DNA of 64,000 bases from JBBRHQ01 sp963840235 (GCA_963840235.1 CAWIYC010000008.1:186001-250000); one strand, 5' to 3'. Counted from the first letter of the stretch, positions 7,215 through 16,203 are shown. A program made the numbers and translations. Notes: generated by a model not told the origin, from the letters alone.

Positions 7215-9295
7215 CCGACCCGCGATTCGACTCCACCGTGATCACCACCTGCGGCTACTGCGGGGTGGGATGCAGCCTCGAGGCGCGGGTGAAGGACGGG
7301 CGGATCTGCTCGATCGCCCCCGCCGACGGCCCCGCGAACCACGGCCACACCTGCCTCAAGGGCCGCTTCGCCCACCGCTTCTCCCGCCACCGCGAGCGGC
7401 TCGATACCCCCCTGATCCGCGAGGGGGGCGAGCTGCGCGAGGCGAGCTGGGAGCAGGCGATCGACCGTATCGCCAACGAGCTGGGCCGGATAAAGGGCGC
7501 CCACGGTCCCGATGCCATCGCCGGCCTCGCCTCCTCGCGCGCCACCAACGAGGACTGCTACGTGATGTCACGGCTGATGCGCGCGGCGATCGGCACCAAC
7601 AACATCGACAACTGCTCGCGGGTATGCCACTCGCCCACCTCGTGGGCGCTGAGGCAGTCCTTCGGGCTCTCCGGCGCGACCGGGACCTTCGACGACATCG
7701 ACCTCGCCGGCGCCGCGATCCTGATCGGAGTCAACCCGACCGCAGGACATCCAGTCGTCGGGGCGCGCCTGAAGCAGGCCGCGATCAGGGGTTGCCGGCT
7801 GGTGACGATCGACCCGCGCCGGATCGAGCTCGCCGACTACGGCGTCGTGCACCTGGCGCCGAGGCCGGGCACCAACGCCGCCGTGATGCTCGGGCTCGCG
7901 CACGTTGCGGCGCGCGACGGCTTCCTCGACGACCGCTTCCTCGGCGAGCGCACGACCGGGTACGAGGCCGTCGAGGAGTTGCTCGAGCAATACTCACCGG
8001 CGGCCGTCGAGGAGATCACCGCAATTCCCGCCGCCGACCTCGAGCGGGCGGCCCACGTTTACGCCGAGGCCACCGAGGCCTGCATCCTCTGGGGCCTGGG
8101 GGTGACCGAGCACAAGTACGGCTCCGAGGTCGTGCGGCTGATCTGCAATCTGGCGATGATGACCGGCAAGGTCGGCCGGCCCGGCTCGGCCCTGCTGCCG
8201 CTGCGCGGACAGAACAACGTCCAGGGGTCCTCCGACATGGGGGCCCTGCCCGACACCTACACGGCCTACCGCCCGGTCGGCGACGAGGAGGTCGCCCGCT
8301 CGTTCGAGACGGCCTGGGGCGTGCCGCTCTCGCGCGAGAAGGGCTACACGATCCCGCAGATGTTCGACGCCGCCGTCGATGGCCGCCTGCGGGCGATGTA
8401 CATCTTCGGCGAGGACGTGGCCCAGACCGACCCCAACACCGCTCACGTGACAGCGGCGCTGGAGTCGCTCGAGTTCCTCGTCTGCCAGGACATATTCGAG
8501 ACCGAGACCAGCAGGTACGCCGACGTGATCCTGCCGGCATCGTCCTTCCTCGAGAAAACCGGGACGTTCACCAACGCGGAGCGCCGGATCCAGCTCGTGC
8601 GACCGGCCCTGGATCCCCCCGGCGTGGCCCGTACCGACTTCGACATCCTGACCACCGTCTCCCGAGCACTGGGGCACGAGATGGGCTACCCGGACCCCTC
8701 CGCGGTGATGGACGAGGTCGCGGCCCTGACTCCGCACTTCGCCGGCGTCAGCTTCGAGCGCCTGCGGGACCGCGGCCTGCAGTGGCCGGTGGCCCCCGAC
8801 GGGACCGACGCGCCGATCCTCTACACCGAGCGCTTCGACAAGCCCGAGGGCCTCGGCCGCTTCGCGCCGCTGCCCTACAAGCCGCCCGGCGATGCCGCCG
8901 ATGCGGATTTCCCGCTGATCCTCGTCACCGGACGCGTGCTCCAGCACTACAACGCCGGGACGATGACCCGGCGAACGAGCAACATCGAGCTGGTCGATCG
9001 CGACTGGCTCGAGGTCCATCCCGACGATGCGGAGCGACTGTGGATCGGGGACGGCGACCGCGTCTCGATCCGCAGCCGCGTCGGCCGGATCGAGCTGGAT
9101 GCGCGGGTGACCGAGCGCATCGAGCCCGGTCACGTCTTCACCAGCTTCCACTTCCCCGAGGCCAGGACCAACCTGCTGGTCGGCAGCTCCGCCGACGTCA
9201 ACACCTCCTGCCCCGAGTACAAGGTGGTCGCGGTCGACGTGCGGCCGGTGGCCGAGGAACCGTCGGATAGGCCCGCGATCGGGGCGGCGAAATGA
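7211..9295 (+). CDS. fdhF: Formate dehydrogenase catalytic subunit, molybdopterin oxidoreductase
   Basis: GTG at 7211 overlaps the stop of the previous gene and gives 694 residues; an upstream ATG at 7130 in the same frame only adds residues that overlap the ferredoxin subunit. The N-terminus binds [4Fe-4S] through Cys14, Cys17, Cys21 and Cys48 (C-x2-C-x3-C-x26-C). Cys139 in NCSRVCHSP is the expected Mo/W ligand, so this is a Cys enzyme and needs no selenocysteine; His140 follows as in formate dehydrogenases. Further molybdopterin-binding runs are ILIGVNPTAGHPV, LRGQNNVQGSSDMGALPD and the C-terminal TGRVLQHYNAGTMTRRT dinucleotide-binding domain. It oxidises formate to CO2 and hands electrons to the two upstream subunits. 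Confidence 0.93.
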   Translation: MTDPRFDSTVITTCGYCGVGCSLEARVKDGRICSIAPADGPANHGHTCLKGRFAHRFSRHRERLDTPLIREGGELREASWEQAIDRIANELGRIKGAHGPDAIAGLASSRATNEDCYVMSRLMRAAIGTNNIDNCSRVCHSPTSWALRQSFGLSGATGTFDDIDLAGAAILIGVNPTAGHPVVGARLKQAAIRGCRLVTIDPRRIELADYGVVHLAPRPGTNAAVMLGLAHVAARDGFLDDRFLGERTTGYEAVEELLEQYSPAAVEEITAIPAADLERAAHVYAEATEACILWGLGVTEHKYGSEVVRLICNLAMMTGKVGRPGSALLPLRGQNNVQGSSDMGALPDTYTAYRPVGDEEVARSFETAWGVPLSREKGYTIPQMFDAAVDGRLRAMYIFGEDVAQTDPNTAHVTAALESLEFLVCQDIFETETSRYADVILPASSFLEKTGTFTNAERRIQLVRPALDPPGVARTDFDILTTVSRALGHEMGYPDPSAVMDEVAALTPHFAGVSFERLRDRGLQWPVAPDGTDAPILYTERFDKPEGLGRFAPLPYKPPGDAADADFPLILVTGRVLQHYNAGTMTRRTSNIELVDRDWLEVHPDDAERLWIGDGDRVSIRSRVGRIELDARVTERIEPGHVFTSFHFPEARTNLLVGSSADVNTSCPEYKVVAVDVRPVAEEPSDRPAIGAAK

Positions 9296-9314
9296 GCGCC
9301 GGCATGGTCGCGAC

Positions 9315-10124
9315 TTGAGCGAGGGACGGGGGGTCCGAAGCGGTGGCGCGGTGACCGGCAACGCGAACGCGGCGATGGTCGCCACAGTCGAGTGCGACGG
9401 TCACCGCGACGAGGTCGCGGTCGAGGACCCGCTCGAGATCCGCGTCGACGACGAGCCGCTGGCCGTGACCATGCGCACCCCTGGCCACGACGAGGAGCTG
9501 GCGCTCGGGTTCCTCCACGGAGAGGGACTGATCGATCGCCTCCACGAGGCCGGGCCTGCCGCCGATTTCGCCGCCAACGTCGTCAACGTCGCCGGGCCGC
9601 TGCTCCGCGATCCCGGCGGGCGACGCTTCTACACGACCTCCTCCTGCGGGATCTGCGGAAAGGGCGCCCTGGAGGAGGTGGCCGTCCTTGCCCCTGCGGT
9701 GGCGGAGGGCCCACAGGTGTCGCGCGAGCTGCTCGCCGACCTGCCCGAGCGACTGCAGCAGCCGACCTTCGCCCGAACCGGCGGGCTGCACGCTACCGGC
9801 CTCTTCGACGCCGACGGCACCGTCGTGATCGTCCGCGAGGACGTCGGCCGCCACAACGCCCTCGACAAGGTGATCGGCTGGGCGCTGGGCGAGGGGCTGC
9901 TGCCGTTGGCGGGCCGGCTGCTCTGCGTCAGCGGCCGGCTGTCCTATGAGCTGGTGCAGAAGGCCGCTGTGGCCGGCGCCCCGATCCTGGTCGGGGTCGG
10001 CGCCCCCAGCTCGCTCGCAATCGACCTCGCGGCCGACCGCAACATCACGCTCGGCGGTTTTGCCCGCGAGGGGCGGATCAACGTCTACTCGGGCGAACAC
10101 CGCCTCTCTGGCGGCCCGGCCTGA
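9315..10124 (+). CDS. fdhD: FdhD, sulfur carrier for formate dehydrogenase maturation
   Basis: FdhD moves sulfur from IscS to the molybdenum cofactor and is needed for active formate dehydrogenase. The product shows the family core: VEDPLEIRVDDEPLAVTMRT, the PGHDEELALGFLHGEG motif, the essential CxxC in TSSCGICGKGALE, and REDVGRHNALDKVIG near the middle. The longest reading starts at TTG 9315 (269 residues). GTG 9351 or ATG 9375 are equally possible, and 9375 places the start closest to the conserved core. It follows fdhF by about 20 to 80 bases on the same strand and closes the operon. Confidence 0.9.
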   Translation: MSEGRGVRSGGAVTGNANAAMVATVECDGHRDEVAVEDPLEIRVDDEPLAVTMRTPGHDEELALGFLHGEGLIDRLHEAGPAADFAANVVNVAGPLLRDPGGRRFYTTSSCGICGKGALEEVAVLAPAVAEGPQVSRELLADLPERLQQPTFARTGGLHATGLFDADGTVVIVREDVGRHNALDKVIGWALGEGLLPLAGRLLCVSGRLSYELVQKAAVAGAPILVGVGAPSSLAIDLAADRNITLGGFAREGRINVYSGEHRLSGGPA

Positions 10125-10325
10125 CCGAGCGGGTGGCGGCGGCACACCGACTCGACCCCTCTGACCTGTCGCGGCCGTCAACGAAGGCCACATCGTTGTT
10201 GCCGCCGTCCCCAGAAAATCGGTCGACAGGGCGGCACGGACGAATGGTCGGGTCGAAAAAAGGACCACGGTCGACTTATGACCCACGCCCGGCCCATAGC
10301 CTCGCGGCGCATGGGAGGGTTCGAG

Positions 10326-10559
10326 ATGGTCATCGAGGGCGAGGGCCTGCAACCCCATTTGCGGGAGATGGAGGAGTCGGGCCGGGTGAGGGTGCTCGGC
10401 CCCCACATCAGCCGCCAATACCTGGGCTCGGGTATCAACGGCATGCGGATCTCGGTCAAGGTGGACTCGGACTCCCCCGCCGAGGCCCGCAGGCTGATCC
10501 TGGACTTCCTGCCGCCCGACGGCGACTTCACCGTCCGCCTGGCAACCCACGGGGTGTAG
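10326..10559 (+). CDS. Small hypothetical protein
   Basis: I do not recognise a family. ATG 10326 is preferred because GGAGGG lies just upstream at a normal distance; ATG 10311 and a further upstream start are also open. From 10326 the product is 77 residues, acidic, with a predicted beta strand (GMRISVKVDSDS) and an amphipathic helix (PAEARRLILDFL). There is no signal peptide or membrane segment. It stands alone, with about 200 bases before it that hold two CGGTCGAC copies (10220-10227 and 10268-10275) but no clear promoter. Confidence 0.5.
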   Translation: MVIEGEGLQPHLREMEESGRVRVLGPHISRQYLGSGINGMRISVKVDSDSPAEARRLILDFLPPDGDFTVRLATHGV

Positions 10560-10583
10560 CGCGCCCATGGCCCTGTGCTGCCT

Positions 10584-10611
10584 TTGCCCGCACCGCAACG
10601 GTTGCGGGCAA
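10584..10611 (+). terminator. Perfect 9-bp hairpin between small genes
   Basis: TTGCCCGCA and TGCGGGCAA are perfectly complementary around a ten-base loop, 24 bases after the stop of the small hypothetical gene and 60 bases before the GYD gene. It could end the upstream transcript. There is no U-tract, so an mRNA-stabilising or regulatory hairpin is the alternative. Confidence 0.45.
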
Positions 10612-10670
10612 CCTCGGCGAGTGGGAGGATCGTTCCCGGCTCGTAAATCCCAACCGAGGAGCGTGACGCA

Positions 10671-10991
10671 ATGCCGAAGTTCCTGATCGAGGCGTCCTAT
10701 TCGTCGCAAGGGGTCGAAGGCATCAAGAGCAAGGGAGGGAGCAGCCGACGGGACGCGGTTGCTGAGATGGTGGAGGGACTCGGCGGCAAGCTGGAGAGCT
10801 TCTACTTCGGGTTCGGTGACGCAGATGCATACGTGACCGCTGACCTCCCTGACAACGAGTCCGCCGCAGCCATCGCGCTGGCGGTAAACGCCGCAGGCGG
10901 TGCCACAACCAAGACGGTCGCGCTGCTGACGCCCGAGGAGATTGACCAGGCGGCGAAGCTGTCGGTCGGCTACCGCGCCCCCGGCAGCTAG
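10671..10991 (+). CDS. GYD domain protein
   Basis: 106 residues matching the small GYD family of dimeric alpha-beta barrel proteins: a first strand KFLIEASYSSQGVEGIKS, then a helix containing RRDAVAEMVEGLGGKLES, and the strand FYFGFGDADAYVTADLPD that corresponds to the GxYD signature (here GDADAYV). The function of the family is not established. GAGGAG at about 10657 gives a good ribosome binding site before the ATG. The gene is monocistronic or may share a message with the tiny membrane ORF just downstream. Confidence 0.75.
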   Translation: MPKFLIEASYSSQGVEGIKSKGGSSRRDAVAEMVEGLGGKLESFYFGFGDADAYVTADLPDNESAAAIALAVNAAGGATTKTVALLTPEEIDQAAKLSVGYRAPGS

Positions 10992-11001
10992 TCGCCCAGT
11001 G

Positions 11002-11094
11002 ATGAGCGAGCTACTGGTAGCGATGATCGTCATTGCCGTCGTCATTTATCTGGTCGTTTCGGGGGGAGGCAATGTACGAAGCAAGGGGCGGTGA
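11002..11094 (+). CDS. Putative 30-residue single-span membrane peptide
   Basis: An ATG ten bases after the GYD gene opens a 31-codon frame. Its translation is a short polar start (MSEL), a run of about 16 hydrophobic residues (LVAMIVIAVVIYLVV), three glycines and a basic tail (RSKGR). That is the layout of a small single-pass protein with the positive end inside. No strong ribosome binding site is visible and no homology is known to me, so this is a candidate only. Confidence 0.3.
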   Translation: MSELLVAMIVIAVVIYLVVSGGGNVRSKGR

Positions 11095-11151
11095 CCAGCA
11101 GGAGCCAAGCGGATAGAAGCCTGCTCTCGCTGGCCCTAGAGTCTGCGCCAG

Positions 11152-11556
11152 ATGTCGGAGGAGAACGTGGAGATCGTGCAAGGCATCTATGACGCTTGGC
11201 AACGGGGCGACGTCGAAGGCGCATTGGAGCCTTTCGACGAACAGGTCGAGTGGTTCGGACCGCCCGATATCTCCCGCGACGCCGCGGGTCTTGTGCGCGG
11301 CCACGAAGGTGTCCGTCGTTCCCTGGCCAGATGGATGGGCACCTGGGATGACTACAGCTATGAGCTGTGCGAGTTGATCGATTCCGGCGATCGGGTGCTG
11401 GCCGGAGGTCGGCAGTCTGGACGCGGCCGGGGCAGCGGCGTCGAGATCTCCGAGGAGATCTTCAGTGTCTGGACACTCAAAGCGGGCAAGATCGTTCGGC
11501 AGCGAATGTTTCGCGAAAGGGCCGCGGCCCTCGAAGCCGCCGGGCTGTCGGAGTAG
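11152..11556 (+). CDS. SnoaL/NTF2-like protein
   Basis: 134 residues of the NTF2-like alpha+beta cone fold, SnoaL-like branch: N-terminal helix NVEIVQGIYDAWQRGDVEGAL, the strand around FDEQVEWFGP, a conserved GHEGVRRSL helix, and C-terminal strands with FSVWTLKAGKIVRQRMF. Such proteins include small-molecule isomerases, cyclases and dehydratases, and many with unknown roles; no catalytic dyad can be assigned here. ATG 11152 has no clear ribosome binding site. It converges with the RTX-like gene. Confidence 0.75.
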   Translation: MSEENVEIVQGIYDAWQRGDVEGALEPFDEQVEWFGPPDISRDAAGLVRGHEGVRRSLARWMGTWDDYSYELCELIDSGDRVLAGGRQSGRGRGSGVEISEEIFSVWTLKAGKIVRQRMFRERAAALEAAGLSE

Positions 11557-11597
11557 CTCTCCCGCCTATCGGCTGAAGACTTCCACGAGTCGAGCGC

Positions 11598-11626
11598 TCG
11601 CTCCGCCAGGCGAAAAGCAGGAGCGA
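11598..11626. terminator. Candidate bidirectional terminator between convergent genes
   Basis: Seven-base arms TCGCTCC and GGAGCGA with a 15-base loop containing an A-run lie midway between the stops of the SnoaL-like gene (+) and the RTX-like gene (-). Position supports a terminator for both strands. No T-tract follows. Confidence 0.35.
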
Positions 11627-11646
11627 AAGCGCATTCTTGACAGCGC

Positions 11647-12345
11647 CTAGCGGCCGAGGATTCGCTCGACGTGCCTGAAGGAGTCGTTGCCGCGGCCTCC
11701 CCTGGCGGTGTCGAAGCCGGGGCCACCGAATAAGTCGTCCCTGCCGCCCCGCCCGAGCAGGAGATCGTCACCGACGCCGCCATAAAGGAAGTCCGGGCCG
11801 CGCCCGCCTACCAGGCGGTCAGGCCCCTGGCCGCCGTCCAGCAATATGTAGCCGCTGCCGCCAACGGACAGGGAGTCGCGCCCCGGCCCCCCCTCGGCGT
11901 CCACCGGCAGGAAGCCGGCCGCCGCGCCCCGGAACCGGTCGTTGCCGGAACCCATCAGGATGGCCCAGCTCTGGTCGTACCTGTACGCGACCAGGCTGTT
12001 GCGGAGACGGAGGAAGTCCCTGCCGCCGCGGAGGTCGACGAAGGGCCCGGCGGGGCCGTAGAGCTCGCAGCGCGCCTCGACGGGGCCGGCCTGCCGGCAG
12101 TCGCCCTCGGCCTCGACCCCTCCCCGCTCGTCCCTGACCGCGAGCGTGTTGACGCCGATCAGCCTGACGACGACCCGGTCGCGGCCGTTGTCGCCGACGA
12201 TGTCGACGGAGGTGGCCTCAGGGTCGCCGTTGAGCGGCCCGTCGACCGTGACGGCATCGGCGCCTGCCACCGGCAGCAGCGTCGCGGCCAGCGCCAGCGC
12301 CGCGAGAAGCGAGGTCGCCAGTCCGGATCTGCGTAAGCGGTGCAC
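11647..12345 (-). CDS. Secreted calcium-binding RTX-like repeat protein
   Basis: 232 residues. An N-terminal signal peptide (LATSLLAALALAATLLPVAGA) is followed by a beta-rich region with two Cys and, from about residue 105, Gly-Asp-rich nonapeptide repeats of the hemolysin-type calcium-binding kind: GGPGRDSLSV, GGQGPDRLV, GGRGPDFLY, GGVGDDLLL, GRGGRDDLF. These fold as a parallel beta-roll when calcium is bound outside the cell. The protein is short, with no lipase, protease or toxin domain, so it is likely an envelope or matrix protein. Its 5' end is free of overlap once the upstream DUF59 gene is read with the corrected frame. Confidence 0.8.
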   Translation of the reverse strand: MHRLRRSGLATSLLAALALAATLLPVAGADAVTVDGPLNGDPEATSVDIVGDNGRDRVVVRLIGVNTLAVRDERGGVEAEGDCRQAGPVEARCELYGPAGPFVDLRGGRDFLRLRNSLVAYRYDQSWAILMGSGNDRFRGAAAGFLPVDAEGGPGRDSLSVGGSGYILLDGGQGPDRLVGGRGPDFLYGGVGDDLLLGRGGRDDLFGGPGFDTARGGRGNDSFRHVERILGR

Positions 12346-12459
12346 TGGGGTGGGGTGCGAGGGCCGGATCAGACGAACCTACCCGAACCTTGACCTTAAG
12401 ACTCGGGCGGCCCATGAGTCCGGTCGGGCGCGGGCGCGGCCTTGACCCCTTCTCAGGCG

Positions 12460-12778
12460 TCAGAAGCCCGAGCGCGAACTTCGCGTCCTCGGTCATCATC
12501 TCCGGGGACCAGGGCGGATCGAAGATCATCTTCGGGTGGACGCCGGTGACCCCCTCGAGATCGCCGACGAACTCCTTCATCTGCTCCGAGACCTGGGGGC
12601 CGATCGGGCAGGCAGGGGTGGTCAGGGTGAAGGTGACGTAGACGTCGGAGTTCTCGATCTCGACGTCGTAGACGAGGCCGAGGGAGACGAAGTCGAGCCC
12701 CAATTCGGGGTCGATCACCTCCTCCAGCGCTTCCATGACGTCGTCCTCGGTCACTGTCGCGGCTTCGCTCTCGGCCAT
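12460..12778 (-). CDS. DUF59 (PaaD/SufT-like) metal-sulfur cluster assembly factor, apparent frameshift at its end
   Basis: The first about 100 residues are a typical DUF59 domain: EDDVMEALEEVIDPELGLD, then LGLVYDVEI, the conserved Cys in LTTPACPIGPQV, and HPKMIFDPPWSPEMMTEDAKFALG. Such proteins help mature Fe-S proteins, often beside suf genes. As written, the frame runs on for about 78 Arg/Gly-rich residues and overlaps the RTX gene. Removing one base from the CCC at 12467-12469 changes the end to ALGF plus TGA at 12462-12460, a natural 105-residue protein. I annotate that corrected span. The function is assigned by family only, as no suf genes are in the window. Confidence 0.8.
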
Positions 12779-12828
12779 GCCGACATGGTAGCCATGGAGG
12801 CTAATCTCGCTTCTCTAGGCTTTCAGGC

Positions 12829-13409
12829 GTGCCAATCCTGATTCTGATCTTCATTCTGGTGCCGCTCGCCGAGCTCTACCTGATCGTCAAGATCGGCGGG
12901 GCGATCGGCGTGCCCCTGACCCTGGCGATCCTCCTCGTTGACGCGCTGATCGGCTCGCTGCTGCTCCGCCATCAGGGCCGTGCCGCCTGGCGTCGTTTCA
13001 ACAAGGCCTTGGAGGAGCGGCGCTTCCCCGGGCGCGAGGTCGCCGACGGCGTCGCGGTCACGATCGGGGGGACCTTGCTGCTCACGCCGGGGTTCATCAC
13101 CGATGTCTTCGGATTGATCCTCCTGATCCCGCCGACCAGGGCGATCGTGCGCAAGGTCGCCTGGTCGCTGATCGGCTGGCGCTACAAGGTCGTCGGCGGC
13201 GCCGCCGGCTGGGGCTACGAGCGGATGCGCCGGCCGGGGCCCGGGCAGGATTCGCCGGGAGCCGCGGGAAGCGGATCCGGCCCGGGACCCGGTGCGGCCT
13301 ACGACTTCGACGGGACAGCCCAGGAGATGCCTTCGAACGGGAGTGTCTCCGCCGCTTCGGAGGGGCGCGGCAACGGCGGCGACAGCGAGCGACCGGCGCT
13401 TCCCCCGAC

Positions 13410-13413
<4 letters not shown>
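12829..13413 (+). CDS. fxsA: FxsA family membrane protein
   Basis: 194 residues starting at GTG 12829. The first 135 match FxsA: two hydrophobic N-terminal spans (ILIFILVPLAELYLIVKIGG and VPLTLAILLVDALIGSLLLR), the basic loop RRFNKALEERRFPGREVADG, and GGTLLLTPGFITDVFGLILLIPPTR. In E. coli FxsA modulates phage exclusion by F, but its normal role is unknown. A Gly/Ser/Pro-rich tail of about 55 residues is extra and probably disordered. Its TGA overlaps the next GTG, starting a three-gene coupled operon. Confidence 0.85.
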
Positions 13414-14186
<773 letters not shown>

Positions 14187-14190
<4 letters not shown>

Positions 14191-14816
14191 GCGTGGTCGC
14201 GGTCGTCTCCGACTTCGGCGGCGTCCTGACGACGCCCCTGGTCGAGTCGTTCGCTGCTGTCCAGGACCGAACGGGGATTCCGATGGAATCCCTCGGCACC
14301 GCGATGGGGCGGATCGCCGAGCGCAGCGGTCGCCACCCCCTGTTCGAGCTGGAGACCGGCCGCGTCAGCGAGACCGACTTCCTCGAGGAGCTCGCCGACG
14401 AGCTCGAGCCGGGCCTCGGTCACCGGCCGGAGATGCACCGCTTCAGCGAGATCTACTTCGAGGCGCTGGAGCCCAACCCGCCGATGATCGAGCTCATGCG
14501 CGAGCTCAGGGCCGCCGGGCACAGAATGGCGCTTCTGACCAACAACGTCCGCGAGTGGGAGCCGCTGTGGCGGGCGATGCTGCCAGTGGACGAGATCTTC
14601 GAGACCGTAGTCGACTCGGCCTTCGTCGGCTGCCGCAAGCCCGACCCCGAGATCTACGGGATCACCCTGGAGCGGATCGGCCTCGAGGCCGCCGACTGCC
14701 TCTTCATTGACGACGTCCCTGACAATTGCGCCACCGCCCGCGAGCTGGGAATGGCGGCGGTCCACTTCCAGCACAACGACCAGGCGATCTCCGAGATCCG
14801 GTCCGCCATCGGCTGA
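14187..14816 (+). CDS. HAD-IA family hydrolase
   Basis: 209 residues from GTG 14187, which overlaps the upstream stop (GTGA). HAD motifs are in order: motif I SDFGGVLTTP with the nucleophile Asp, motif II LLTNN, motif III Lys in GCRKPDPEIYGITLERIG, and motif IV CLFIDDVPDNCATARELGM. The DFGGVL form resembles HAD proteins related to the N-terminal domain of epoxide hydrolase and to small phosphatases. The substrate is unknown. It shares a frame with the 5' half of the hypothetical gene only because of the one-base shift there. Real fusion is unlikely. Confidence 0.85.
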
Positions 14817-14864
14817 CCCGGGGCGGTAGCCTTCGAGGCCACGGCGACGACTGGAGGAGCGGGG

Positions 14865-15722
14865 ATGAGAAGAGCAGCGCCGGTGCTGGCTGCGGTGGCG
14901 ATCACGCTGATCTGGGCGCCGGCCGCGAGCGCCTTCGACTGCGGCGTCCCACTCGACAAGTTCAACCGCGCCGACAGCGCCACCTTGGGGTCGGCATGGA
15001 ACGCACCGTTCGCCGGGATCGGGGTTCAGAACAAGGCGGCCACGAACCCGGCTTTCAGCGAGGGTTTGGCGACCTTCAGGGGGCGGAAAGCCGCCCAGGC
15101 TTGCGCCGACGTCTCGATCATCGGCTCCGGTACATACGTCGCCCTCGTGCTCGGCTACGGCGGCCTCGCAGACAACCTCTTCGTCAAGGTCCAGGACAAC
15201 AACGGCAGTGGGGACTTCGATACCGCCTACTTCTACCGCGGCAACAACGGGGACGACCTGGTCACCGATCAGAGCGTGAAGGCGCTGGCGCCGTTCGTAA
15301 GCGGGCGCATCCATCTGCTCTGGTCGGGCTCCAAGCTCCAACTCGACATCGACACCGATTTCGACAACCGTCCCGAGCAGACAGTCCGACTAGGGGGCTT
15401 CGCGACGAGCAATCTCGGAACCGGCGTCGGCCTCGGCATCTTCGGCGGGGCGGTGGCCGACAACTTCGCGATCGGCCTTCCCGAAACGAGGATCACTTCG
15501 TCGCAGGTCAACGGATCGAAGCGCAAGGCGAGTTTCAGGTTCGCTTCGGACCCGCCTGCCACCGGCTTCAGCTGCAAGCTCGACAGCGATCCGTACCGCA
15601 ATTGCGGCTCTCCGAAGGCCTACAGGCATCTGGGCCGGGGCCAGCACACGTTCCGGGTCCGCGCCCGCGATTGGGTCGGCAATCAGGACCCGCAGCCCGC
15701 AAGGATGCGGTTCACGATCTAG
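14865..15722 (+). CDS. Secreted beta-sandwich protein with C-terminal Ig-like domain
   Basis: 285 residues, strong ribosome binding site (GGAGGAG at about 14852) and a signal peptide ending near APAASAFDC. Residues 25-205 form a lectin/LamG-like concanavalin fold by eye (FNRADSATLGSAW, LVLGYGG, FVKVQDNNGSGDFDTAYFYRG). Residues 205-285 are a module with FSCKLDSDPYRNC, a HTFRVRARDWVGN strand and a final RMRFTI, an Ig-like surface module that I know from Solirubrobacterales-type proteins. It is likely exposed outside the cell. No enzyme motif is seen. Confidence 0.65.
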   Translation: MRRAAPVLAAVAITLIWAPAASAFDCGVPLDKFNRADSATLGSAWNAPFAGIGVQNKAATNPAFSEGLATFRGRKAAQACADVSIIGSGTYVALVLGYGGLADNLFVKVQDNNGSGDFDTAYFYRGNNGDDLVTDQSVKALAPFVSGRIHLLWSGSKLQLDIDTDFDNRPEQTVRLGGFATSNLGTGVGLGIFGGAVADNFAIGLPETRITSSQVNGSKRKASFRFASDPPATGFSCKLDSDPYRNCGSPKAYRHLGRGQHTFRVRARDWVGNQDPQPARMRFTI

Positions 15723-15747
15723 AGCACTCCGCCGTGTGCCCGCCGCC

Positions 15748-16203
15748 TCAGTTGTCGGAGCCGGCGCGGTCCCAGATGTAGAGGTCGACGGCCTCCACCG
15801 CCAGTTCCATCAGCCGCGGCGGGGAGAGCCACTCGAGGACCGTCTCCAGGGCGCGCTCCTCGGTGACGCCGGCGTCGACGGCGTCCTCGCCGCGGAAGCC
15901 TGCGGCGAGCTTGAGCGCCTCGCGCCGGTTCTCCCCGAGGGAGTCGAAGGCCCCCATGAGGAAGTCGCGGTTGGGAAGCGGATGACCGACGTCGAGCGAG
16001 CCGTGCCAGGCAGCCAGCATCGAGAGGTCGTGCTCGTCGAGCTCGGCCAGAGCCTTGGCATAGTGGGTCTCGAGCTCGTCGTCGGGGATCTCGTCGACCC
16101 AGGCCCGCACCGCCTCGCCGAGGAGCTGGCGACGGGCCTCGCGGCCGATCGAGTCGGCCATCGCTCGGATCGCATCAGCTGGGTCGACGAAACAAAGGGC
16201 CAT
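15748..16203 (-). CDS. Hypothetical helical protein
   Basis: 151 residues, acidic and rich in Leu, Ala and Glu, mostly predicted helix, with no signal peptide or transmembrane run. A few conserved-looking stretches (DDELETHYAKALAELDEH, EWLSPPRLMELAVEAVDLY) do not match a family I know. ATG 16203 gives the full frame; ATG 16161, closer to the helical start, is an alternative. It ends 25 bases from the convergent secreted-protein gene. The 185 bases before its start, up to the nuclease operon, hold no clear promoter. Confidence 0.5.
   Translation of the reverse strand: MALCFVDPADAIRAMADSIGREARRQLLGEAVRAWVDEIPDDELETHYAKALAELDEHDLSMLAAWHGSLDVGHPLPNRDFLMGAFDSLGENRREALKLAAGFRGEDAVDAGVTEERALETVLEWLSPPRLMELAVEAVDLYIWDRAGSDN

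Noticed and set aside
9292..9318. Eight-codon frame starting in the fdhF stop as a leader peptide
   Set aside because: Too short and without regulatory structure around it.
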